In this document: piece after piece, positions 55,093-64,000 of the stretch
Layout of the letters: every line of letters begins with the position of its first letter
How positions within the stretch are numbered: the stretch's first letter is position 1
NCBI GenBank assembly: GCA_038277395.1
Contig: CM076189.1
Coordinates: 109,547,351-109,611,350 of the forward strand
Direction of reading: 5' to 3'
Length of the DNA: 64,000 bases
Origin: Dryocosmus kuriphilus
Lineage: Eukaryota > Arthropoda > Insecta > Hymenoptera > Cynipidae
Notes under the pieces: model-generated
The model's database searches: none
Seen by the model: only the letters and a program-made list of their open reading frames with translations
Told to the model about the DNA's origin: nothing
Program-made: the position numbers and the translations under genes

Positions 55093-55870
55093 ATGTCGGA
55101 CCGGATTTGTAGTCAGTGAATTCAAAGGTAACTGATTATGGTTCTTTCTGCCAGTGTGAAAATTTTTATTACCCATGATGTCTGAAACTTGCAGTTAGTT
55201 CAACTACCTGAAAAAGAACGTGTTGTGGATACGAAGCTCCAGAATGATCTGTCTCCCCCAATTCGCCTCTAGAAAATACAATTGAAGATGTCTCCAAGAT
55301 TATGCAGAAACTTTACACGAACTCTGAAAAAGAATCTGAAGGATTCATCTCCTATAAGCTAGAATTAGTTTACACTGAGATCAGGCATGAGTCGTCGAAG
55401 TTGGACAGTTATTCCGGTAAATCAAATGAGGCCTTATATAGAATTGATTCCTTAGAAATTCAAATGCATGATATTCAACAATTAGATAGATCTAAACCTG
55501 AGATTGACAAAATTGTAATGGAAAGCTCTATCTCTTCCCAACGTACTGGTGAAATCTAGGATAGGATTTCTCGCAAATCAAACCCCATTCTGTTGGTTGT
55601 CTGGAATCAGTTCTTACAAGCAGGAAAAATCCTTTTGAATTTCTGAAATTAGATTTGGTAACGTTATTAATTACCTGAATTCTATTTTAAGCGCACGTGA
55701 TCCAAATGTCGTTAAGATAAATAGAAATGGTATGAACATACAGAGCACAAGACATCCCCGCTCTATCCGAATCTGTTTCACGAACGAAGTCAGGCCATTG
55801 CAGTTTCTAGGAGCTCGCGGAAAGAAGGTGCTATCTCGTGAATCAACGCCAACCTTTTCGCAACCTCATA
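55093..55870 (+). pseudogene. LINE ORF1 remnant (block E)
   Basis: It starts MSDRICSQ at 55093. An open part (55302-55559) reads YTNSEKESEGFISYKLELVY, ESSKLDSYSGKSNEALYRID and TGEI. The C-terminal RRM-like part is at 55732-55870: NIQSTRHPRSIRICFTNEVR, QFLGARGKKVLSRESTPTFS. This C-terminal segment is lost in copies D and AB. It is cut at 55870 by the Transib element. Confidence 0.75.
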
Positions 55871-56130
55871 GAACAGTTTTAGGCAGAAACAAACCGTATT
55901 TTCTCCCGATTGTCCTCGAATCTCATTGCCTGTGATACACATGATGTATTTTTGTCATCTGAAATAATTTGTTGATATTGTCAACAAATAATATAAGTAA
56001 ATTCCTGATTTGAACAGTTTATGGTAAAAACGAACCGAATTTTTTTCTGATTGTCTTCAAGTCTTATTAAATGATATAACCCGTTAACTTCATCAACGAA
56101 TAATATAAATATGAATCAACAAATCCATGG
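55871..56130. repeat. left subterminal repeats of the Transib element
   Basis: About two inverted copies of the roughly 141-bp unit that is repeated on the right side (AGGCAGAAACAAACCG, CCCGATTGTCCTCGAATCTC, ATTTGTTGATATTGTCAACAA). Together with 58705-59250 they form long, interrupted inverted repeats. Confidence 0.75.
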
Positions 56131-56646
56131 TTTGGACATTCCAGTGTAGAGTAAGATCGTCCTTCCTTTCAATTTCTTATTTTCCTATCATTTTTTAATT
56201 TAAATTCGCCGCCATATTACCATTATATAAGATATTTTGCCTGTCGCCACCAGATGGCAACACATGTTATATGGGCATGCGTGACTCTTGTTCAACGAGA
56301 GGAAACAGCTGAACGTTTAGACGTTTTGTATTGAATACTCGAGTAGAGAAGAAGAGAATCTCGCAAAGATATTCATTCTGTTCTGTTAACTGGAAATAAT
56401 GTTCTGATGATATTGAATATTCATATTCTTATATTTAAGTGATGTAGAAAGTTGGCACTTATATCACAAGGTTATTTGTCACTCACGACTTGTTGTTTTA
56501 TCTCCTGAAGTTCAGAGATATCAACTATTTTTGTTTGCTTCTTTAATTTTCTTTTCCATAGGTTTTAAGTGTGACGAAATTTCTTCGTTCATTTTTTTCA
56601 TTATTTTTAAAATTGTTATTTTATTTATTTTAATTTACGCGTTAAG

Positions 56647-58587
56647 ATGAATTCTCTGGAGGTACCAATAGAGAGCTTGTGTGATATTGCAAGGAAAAAT
56701 CACAAAATGAACGACACTGATTTATCTGTAATGCTTTGGAATTACATCCGGGAAAATTATCCAGTCGATGATAACGAAATGAAATTAGTTACTGACAAAC
56801 TATTACAGTACTTTATTCCTACATTCAAGAAAAATTGGAAATCTTCTTTTTACGAAAAAGAAAGGCTCAAGCGCAGATACGGCAACTGGCTCCTCACGAA
56901 ATTCACTGTTGCTTTAACTACACCAAAGATCGGTAGACGTTCTAATGAAGATTTTTCAGGCAGCTCTACGTCCACGAAAAGAAGGAAGCTTTAGGAAATT
57001 CAGGAATGCTTTTCTGAACTTGAGATTCAACTAGCCTTTCTTAGAAATCTGAGAGCTGCTGGAAACACAAAATAAGCGAACAAAATAACTCGACTTTTGA
57101 ATGATGCAGGTAAAAATGAGATTGAGGAGAGCATCATCAGATTCTCTGATGACGAAGCTATTGCATTAATTGAAGATGCAAAGCTTTCTAACCATCAGTA
57201 TGAAATAATTCGCTTCAAAGCGAAAGCCAAAAATGCCGACATTTTTGTCCGGTATAAAAATTTGCTCGATGCAAGGAAGCGATGTTATCCTCCCGATTCA
57301 GCACTTACTATTACTGGTCAGAGTGTCTCTATTAAGTTACAAGAACTGCTGGATAATACGGCAAAACGTTTGACAGAGATTCCTACAATCAAGAGTTCCA
57401 TAATAGAGAAAAACGTCAAGTCTCTGATACTACACCTAAAATACGGTTGTGATGGGGCATCAGACCAAAGTGTTTACAAACAAAATCTCGCGGATGGCAT
57501 GCAGTCTGATGAGAGTATTTTCATGGTCTCGATGGTACCCATTTTGTTGGATTCTGAAACTGAAGTGATTTGGAAGAACCCTCACGCGGGATCTACCAAA
57601 TTCTGCATACCGATAGCATTTCAATTTGCCAAAGAGACTCCCGAATTGACGAGATCTGAGATCGGCCGTATAAAAGAGGAAATAAAACAACTTTCGCTGA
57701 CTAAAATCACAATTGGCAAATTTAGGTGCAAGGTTGGTCATGAGATGCTATTGACTATGCTGGATGGTAAAGTAGCCCAAAATCTCACAGAAACGCCAAG
57801 TGCAGCAACGTGCCATTTGTGCAAAGCGAAACCTTCAGAAATGAATGATCTGAATCGAGTGTTGAAAAAAGATGTTCTTGAGAAAGATTATGAGCTTAGC
57901 CTTTCACCACTCCACGCTAAAATACGCTTCATGGTTCTTATCCTCAATATTGCTTATCGCTTACATTTTTGCAAATGGCAAGCGAGCACCAATGAGCAAA
58001 CAACGCAAATGAAGACCACGAGATTAAGAATCCAGCTAGAATTTCGGAAAGAGATGGGTTTAATTATCGACATACCCAAGCATGGAGCAGGAACATCAAA
58101 TGATGGAAATACTGCTCGAAAATTTTTTCAAGATCCTGAATCGACAGCAAGTATCACAGGTGTTGATGTTCGCTTGATCGAGCGATTTAGCATCATTTTG
58201 CAGGTTCTTTCTTGTAGTCAAAAAATCGATTCAGAGAAATTCGAAAACTATGCTCTCGAAACTGCACGAATGTATGTAGAATTGTATAAATGGTATTATA
58301 TGCCATCATCTGTTCACAAAATTCTTTTGCACGGAGCGGAGATAATCAAATCGTTCAGTATTCCCATCGCCCTCTTATCTGAAGAAGCTCAAGAAGCCCG
58401 TAGTAAAGATTTTAAACGATTCCGCGAATTCAATACTCGTAAGTGCAGTCGGTTAGCCACTAATACTGATCTATTGCATAAATTACTCATCTCATCTGAT
58501 GCATACTTGTCACATCTAAGAGGAGGCTGGAGACATATAGATAGTGATTTTCATCCTAAAGCTCTTGAGCTCTTGATTCTAGAATAA
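56647..58587 (+). pseudogene. Transib transposase with two in-frame stops
   Basis: A single frame of 646 codons, close to full Transib length, runs from ATG 56647 to a stop at 58585-58587. It is broken only by TAG (56992) and TAA (57073). The catalytic core follows the RAG1/Transib pattern: first Asp in LKYGCDGASDQS (codon starts 57451), second Asp in LTMLDGKVAQN (57763), a CHLC Cys pair (57811-57822), and GTSNDGNTARKFF. The catalytic Glu is in LLSEEAQEARSKDFKRFREF (about 58381). Transib enzymes are the relatives from which RAG1 is thought to derive. An exon boundary removing the stops is possible, but no clear GT..AG pair was confirmed. The second half alone (57097-58587) is open. Confidence 0.88.
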
Positions 58588-58704
58588 ATCGTTCTTGAAA
58601 TGAGGACTGGAATTATGAAATGGCCATAATAGGAATTTGTTCAAATGATTCGTTCATAAAAATGTTGAATGATATTTTGAGTCAAAAAAATATCAATGAG
58701 CATC

Positions 58705-59250
58705 GCAGGCAATGAGATTTTAAGGCAATCGGAAGAAAATTCGGTTCGTTTCTGCCTAAAACTATTCAAATCATGCAATTGTTTATACTATTTGTTGATA
58801 AAGTTAAAAAATGATATCGGATGACAAAAATATATCAATTTGCATCACAGGCAATGAGATTCGGAGATAATCGAAAGAAAATTCGGTTTGTTTCTGCCTA
58901 AAACTGTTTAGATCATGCATTTGTTTATAATAATTGTTGATAATATCAACAAATTATTTCAGATGACGAAAATACATCAATGTGTATCACAGGCAATGAG
59001 ATTCGAGGACAATCGGGAGAAAATTCGGTTTGTTTCTGCCTAAAACTGTTCAGGTCATGCATTTGTTTACAATAATGGTTGATAAATTAAACAAGTTATT
59101 TTAGGTGACAATAATACATCAATGTGTATCACTGGCAATGAGATTCGAGGACAATCGGAAGAAAATACGGTTTGTTTCTGCCTAAAACTGTTCAAATCAT
59201 GCATTTGTTTATATTATTTTTGTTGTTAAAGTTAGCAAATGATATCGGAC
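58705..59250. repeat. right subterminal tandem repeats of the Transib element
   Basis: Four units of about 141 bp. Each contains GGCAATGAGATTCGAGGACA, AATTCGGTTTGTTTCTGCC, TAAAACTGTTCAAATCATGC, TTGTTGATAA and ATACATCAATGTGTATCACA. The units are inverted relative to the two at 55871-56130. They may hold transposase-binding sites, as subterminal repeats do in other transposons. Confidence 0.8.
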
Positions 59251-59750
59251 ATCACATTTTCATGATCGCATGCCACCTCGTTGCTCAGAACGAGCGATTT
59301 CGATGCATAAATATACTTCACAAAAACATAATCCATCATACAGGCTATTTGTTGCAAATATTTGCTTATAACAAATAACTTGACATAAAAACAATTTTTT
59401 TTCTTTCACTGACCTTTGCGCATCAAACTTGAGGCCTAATGCCACTAAAAAAAATTTTTATAGAGAATTAAAAAAAAAATTTTGTAAATCAACATTTTTC
59501 ACGATGTTTGCAGTTCTATAAAAATTTAAAAAAAAAAAAATCAAAAATCGGCCTCGACATGTTTCTTTAAAATTTAATGCTGAACTTTTTGAAGAAAAAA
59601 AGTTGAAAATCGATGAAGAATTGCGAGCTACAGATTATTTTGAACATCGTTTTTCCATTTCGCCCCACTGTGCGCCGCGACAGAGGGAGAGTAGATATCA
59701 TCACCTGGGATGTACGTGGGGAACTCAAGATTGTGAATAAGAGGAAGATA

Positions 59751-60709
59751 CGAGGCACGTCCAGAAAGTAAGAGTACTCAATTTATGTAGGTTGCAAAAA
59801 AAATGTATTAAAACAAAAACATAGTTGGCTACACTTGTAGATATGTAAGTTATTTTTCGACATAGTCACCATCCCTCTCGATGCAAGTGGTGAGCCGCAG
59901 GATCAATTTTTTTATGTCTGCCTCGAAGAAGTATCGCGCCAGCTCTTTCGCCCACTTCTCCACCTCCCTCTTCACCTCCTCTTCCGTTGAAAACTTTTTT
60001 CCACCCATGTGCACCTTCAGGGAAGTGAAGAGATGGAAATCTGAAAGGGCCAGATCAGGGGAATACGAGGAGTGATTCAGAAGGTCCCATCGAAAAGAGT
60101 CCAGGAGTTGCTTCGTGGCGTTGGCCGTGTGCTGTTCTTGTCTTGTGCTCTTCTGTCAGCTGTTTTGGGACACACCTCGCAGACAATTTCCGATATCCGA
60201 GAGTTCCTGTGATTGTTTCGTGTAACAGGGATCTGGAGATTTCCGGAAACGTCGCAGAAAAATCATCTAACGTCAATCTGCGATCGTCACGGACCGCAAT
60301 CTCGATTTTTTCCACAAGTTCGTCAGTCACAATTGAAGGTCTTCCGCTCCTCTGATCGTCATGCACGGAAGTACGGCCATTTTTAAATATGCGACACCAC
60401 TTGTACACACTCGTACGATTCATAGCTCCATTACTGTAAACAGTTTATCTCATTATAAATCTCAACTGGAGCTTTTCCCTTCACAACGAAGTAGCGAATG
60501 ACGGCGCGAATTTCGCACTCGGCGGGAGATACGATCGACATTTTTCGGGAGAGATGCTACTGCGTCAAGAGTTTTCAACACACTGATCTCGGATTGGTCT
60601 CGTTTTAAAGGGGTGGGGTCAGGCTACGCGGCACTGTTGCCAACATGTCGAGAAAGTATTCCCTACAGCTGTGAGAGTACCAGTACACTTGCTTTCTGGA
60701 CGTGCCTCG
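59751..60709 (-). mobile_element. mariner element, internally deleted
   Basis: A 959-bp unit flanked by TA (59749-59750, 60710-60711). The inverted ends are CGAGGCACGTCCAGAAAG. It is nested in LINE sequence that is continuous in copy C near 9870. The minus-strand transposase lacks its middle. Confidence 0.93.
59850..60541 (-). pseudogene. mariner transposase remnant
   Basis: It starts MSIVSPAECEIRAVIRYFVV at 60541, then after a frame change NRTSVYKWCRIFKNGRTSVH, RLTLDDFSATFPEISRSLLH and CVPKQLTEEHKTR. A deletion then joins directly to ATKQLLDSFRWDLLNHSSYS and PDLALSDFHLFTSLKVHMGG. The segment with the first and second catalytic Asp is missing. The C-terminus reads RYFFEADIKKLILRLTTC and ends DGDYVEK at 59850. 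It is dead. Confidence 0.9.
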
Positions 60710-60775
60710 TACTATCATAAATAGCAACCTCCAGCTTCAAGGCAACTTAATCTTATTTCTGGTAAGTATGATAAG

Positions 60776-62735
60776 ACTTCCAATTGCTCGCATATTACCA
60801 ATCTCGATTTATTGAACGTGATGATTATTTATTACCAAAATGTCAGAGGCTTGAACTCTAAAACCCACTTGTTAATTTCAAATCCACTCTGGCTGAATTT
60901 GACTTAATTGTTTTTACCGAAAGCTGGCTCAAAGGTAATGTTAGTAATTCAGAACTCTTCGACCTGAATATATTCAACGTTTATCGAGATGACTGAGTTG
61001 ACAGAAGGGGTCGTGGTTTTCTAGTTGCAACTAAATATATTTTCACCTCTGATAGTTTAAACACTACTGCAGTTATTAATGCTTCGCCTAAAGTTAATGC
61101 TGTTGCGTTCAAAACAAATGATCATAACTTAACGCTAATTTCGGTTGCCACTAATATTCTGCTTATCATATCTGTCAATGAACTCTAAAATTTCTTCGAA
61201 TCTGTTTCAACCTTATCTGTTTTCTGTTCAAGCAAAATTATGATTACATGTGACTTTAGTATAACCAATTTAATAAATTTCATCAAAGGCGGTATGATTT
61301 ACTGTAAATAGTCTATTCTGCACAGTTTTCTGGACTCCTACCAGTTAATACAATATAATGATATTAAGAACTCTAATTATCATCTTCTACAAGTAGTCAT
61401 TTCGTCGTTTCTATTCGATTTATTGACTAATGTGTTTCCAATTCTGCTTACATGCTTATTCTTAAATAATAAACTCAATTTTAATCTGACTATAAAAAGA
61501 TATAAATAAAAAAATTGTAATTATCAGAACATTAAAATTCGCTTAAGTGCCGTAAGGAAATTATTATTATATTGTGCTTATAAGTGTAATGCAGATGTTG
61601 AACAGTTTCATTGCTTTTTAGATAACATACTGGATGAGGCAGCAGGCACGACTGTAAGCAACGGAATGAAATCGAATTATCATCGGCGGTATACTAAAGA
61701 AATTATAGGTAAAATAAAATGTAAGAAAAAAGCTATAGCTGTGCATAAGAGAACAGGCAGTATGTTTTATTCAGAAAATTTCATACGGTTAAGGAAGGAA
61801 GCCAAAATTTACTCTGGAAGGGCATCCGATAATTATCTATATAGTGTTGAGTGGTATATATATAATTGCTCATCAGCTATTTGTTCTCATATGAATGATC
61901 TTCAAAAAGTCTCTAGAATACCTGGTATAATGTTTTGGGAAGGAACAAAGTGCAATAAACCCCAGGAATTAGTTGAACCATATGTTAAGCTTTATAAGCC
62001 TAGCTAAGGTAAATCAGTAGGAATTTCATGAAATCTTTATAAATGAATGGGTGATGTATGGAAGATCTGAGAAGATCATGTATTAAATAAGTGAAAATCG
62101 ATGAATAATAAATTTGCTTCTGGACCTGATTCAATTTCCAATTGTATCTGCCCCTTTTCAATGGTGTATTATCTGATGTTTGAAAGTGCTCTAGTACTTG
62201 CCCAGCATTCAGAAAACGAGATAAATCAAATATCGCAAACTATCGTACGATTGAGCTCGTTAGTAACTTTCCAAATTCTCGAAAAAAATTGAACTCAATT
62301 TTTGTGGACTCATTTACTGCCTGCTCTCGGCTGCTCAGCATGGCGTTATTCCAAACAGGTCAACTATATCATATTTGACTACGTTCGTTCATTATGTTGA
62401 GACTCACTTTTTGAGACATTGGCAAGCTGATGTTACATGTACTGATATCTCGAAAGCTTTTGTCTGTATTGATCACTGCATTGATATAAATAAACTTTAA
62501 ATGTTAGGAGTTCCCGATAAGATTTTCAGTCTCATTTGTTCGTATTTAAATAACCGTCATATGATCGTACCGTACAATGGATATTCTTACCACTCATTCC
62601 CATCTGCCTCTGGTGTACCACAAGGGTCTAATCTAGGTCTCTCGCTTCTTGTTATAAATATGAGCGATGTTGTTAGTGCTGCATTAAACCCTATTTTGTT
62701 GTATGGAGACGACGCTAAAATACTGAAAGCTATTA
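60776..62735 (+). pseudogene. CR1/jockey-like LINE ORF2 (block E)
   Basis: Endonuclease starts IYYQNVRGLNSKTHLLIS-like at about 60825, with FTESWLKGNVSNSELFDL. The linker (61666-62007) reads RRYTKEIIGKIKCKKKAIAV and KVSRIPGIMFWEGTKCNKPQ. Reverse transcriptase pieces are at 62101-62292 (NNKFASGPDSISNCICPFSM) and 62501-62735 (ICSYLNNRHMI, GVPQGSNLGLSLLVINMSDV). The catalytic box is LLYGDDAKIL (YADD is YGDD). Stops and frame shifts are frequent. Confidence 0.85.
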
Positions 62736-62765
62736 AGATCTCCGGTTCCACTGATAAAGCCTGCA

Positions 62766-63435
62766 TGTAGGCAGCATTAAACAAGGCGGAATGATGAACG
62801 CGCAGGTTCGTGGACCCTCTCACCATAGATATGTAGCGTGGGAGGATCGCGAGTTAGAGTTATAAAAAGACGAGAGAGACGCGGTTTCACCAGCTGGGTG
62901 GGTCGCTTGGGAATGAGAACAAGCTAAGACAGCTCTTGCGTGTTAAGAGTGGAATAGGGAGTTCAATCTCTATCTCTTACTCTGATTGCTGAAGTTAGTC
63001 GTCCCCATTATTGCGCAGGGTAAAGAGTTTACCCCTCCTTTCGAGTTCGCTCCTTTGTACGACGTAGAGGTTTCCCCAAGAGTTTTGTAAAACGATACCA
63101 TCGTATTACAAAGGGCTGGGGAAGTATTTGAGCATCTCCAACAATTAAGGAAATTGATTTGCGACAAAAGATAGAATTGAAGAGCATAGCTAGAGAGAGA
63201 GAAAGAGAGAGAGAGATGGTATGGATAGAGATAGAGTGATAGATAGAGCCTGCGAATAGCTAAACTTGTAAGATCGAAAAATAGAGACCATGGCAGAAAT
63301 ATAATTTGCTCAGGAAAAAGAGAACATAATAAAATCTTATTAGTTCTCTCATGTAAAATCCCACTTGATAAAATAAGCCTTTATTTCATAATAAACTTAA
63401 GTATTTAATAACCTCAAAAAGTTGAGGGTCTCACA
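62766..63435 (+). mobile_element. probable solo LTR inserted in the LINE
   Basis: About 670 bases interrupt the LINE reverse transcriptase. The unit can be read from TGTAGGCAGC to GGTCTCACA (TG..CA). It holds a TATA box (TATAAAAAGACGAGAG, 62861) and an AATAAA signal (63328), as expected for a retroelement promoter and terminator. A (GA)n tract lies at 63191-63215. About 30 bases left of the TG are not LINE either, and the duplication is unclear (ATTAA on both outer edges is possible), so boundaries are approximate. Confidence 0.5.
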
Positions 63436-64000
63436 ATTAATGTGGTGCGGTGATAATTCTCTAGACACACTTTTGCAGAAATGTACTGTTATGACAACTT
63501 TTAGAAAGATTGAAGTAATTGAGATTGAGTACAAAATAAATTCCATTGTTTTGGAAAAGGTAAACGTTTAACGTGAAACTAGAATCCACATTAATATCTC
63601 ATTCAAATGAAACACGCATGTTGCCATTATGACACGCGTAGCAAATAGATCCTACTGCCTTCTATTCAGAACATGTCCTTCTTTTAAGAAGGAATCTACG
63701 TTCCTTATTTTATATTATGCTTCAGTTAGGTCAAAATTAGAATATGCGTCAGTAGTTTGGAATCCAAAAGTCAACTATCGAATATAAGCTGTTGAGAGAC
63801 GCCAAAAACTGTCCTTAATGTTCCTTTACTTTAAGATTAACGACGAATTCATTCCTTCTAGTTATGATTATGCTAAATTATGTGAAATATTTACTAGATG
63901 GGCAATTAAGAATAAAACAATAGTTGCCGAGGTACTATCTTTATTCAAAGTTATTAGAAGTTTCATCCAGACTTTGGGTTCCATTCTACACTTTTACAGA
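63436..64000 (+). pseudogene. LINE ORF2, thumb region (block E), continues past the window
   Basis: LINE text resumes with the FVDWCSNNSLDT-like region and continues through VIEIEYKINSIVLEKV, HVAIMTRVANRSYCLLFRTC and FTRWAIKNKTIVAEVLSLFK. It matches 40490-41090 and the reverse of 3350-3830. It runs off the end of the window before the 3' tail. Confidence 0.8.

Larger units (their letters stand above)
55871..59672 (+). mobile_element. Transib element, left end lost, right end with RSS-like heptamer
   Basis: About 3.8 kb interrupts LINE ORF1. The right terminus read inward is CACAGTGGGGCGAAATGG (59672 downwards). It is followed outside by CGCCG, which is also present at the matching uninterrupted site in copy C. 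GC-rich 5-bp CGNCG-like targets and CACWRTG ends are typical of Transib. The left side begins inside subterminal repeats, and about 100 bases of LINE present in copy C are gone, so a deletion removed the left end. It carries a nearly complete transposase. Confidence 0.85.

Noticed and set aside
58705..59250. Regular repeats resembling a CRISPR array
   Set aside because: The unit of about 141 bp is conserved throughout with no variable spacers, it is mirrored on the other side of a Transib gene, and the DNA is eukaryotic.
9771..60776. The segment present in LINE copies C and E but absent in D and AB as a spliced intron
   Set aside because: Its edges lack GT..AG, and it encodes the ORF1 C-terminus, so a deletion in D and AB fits better.
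1..64000. rRNA, tRNA or mitochondrial fragments
   Set aside because: No cloverleaf with A/B boxes and no conserved rRNA segment was seen on either strand.

Overview
The window looks like repeat-dense nuclear DNA from an arthropod, most likely an insect and perhaps a hymenopteran. The reasons are an AT-rich background, many decayed mariner, piggyBac, Transib and non-LTR elements, intron-like GT..AG boundaries, and no bacterial-style operons. The species cannot be fixed from sequence alone. I saw no rRNA, tRNA or CRISPR. Almost every long reading frame is transposon-derived and most are broken. The exceptions are one uninterrupted mariner transposase (43735-44781) and a small unrecognised host-like gene family.

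Large-scale layout: the window is largely built from copies of one block of several kb. The block holds an AT-rich stretch, a small reverse-strand exon-like ORF, a CR1/jockey-like LINE (ORF1 with a PHD-like finger, ORF2 with endonuclease and reverse transcriptase), and, where it is complete, an antisense small gene past the LINE 3' end. Copy C (about 2.4-15.9 kb) is inverted. Copies D (22.55-27.19 kb), AB (34.36-43.7 kb) and E (51.5-64 kb, cut by the window end) are direct. D and AB share a near-identical 4.4-4.6 kb direct repeat.

Elements nested in the blocks: mariners at 682-1618, 18234-19125, 43663-44978 and 59751-60709; a 3.9 kb CMC-like element with about 700-bp inverted repeats (4579-8483); a piggyBac flanked by TTAA (19183-21767); a Transib whose right end is CACAGTG read inward (55871-59672); a TG..CA element with a 4-bp duplication (10187-11630); and a probable solo LTR (62766-63435). 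A second LINE family with K/E/R-rich proteins occurs at 27.6-30.6 kb and 48.5-51.5 kb. It also appears as two same-structure ORF1-only deletion derivatives (12472-14428 and 52413-54373), each with its own target duplication.

The most interesting non-transposon signal is a family of about 160-residue proteins (exons at 2431-2912 and at 41708-42186 plus 42981-43064). They have an RS/SP-rich start and a strongly conserved core. Codon differences between the two copies are mostly silent, although everything around them is decayed transposon. I do not recognise the family.
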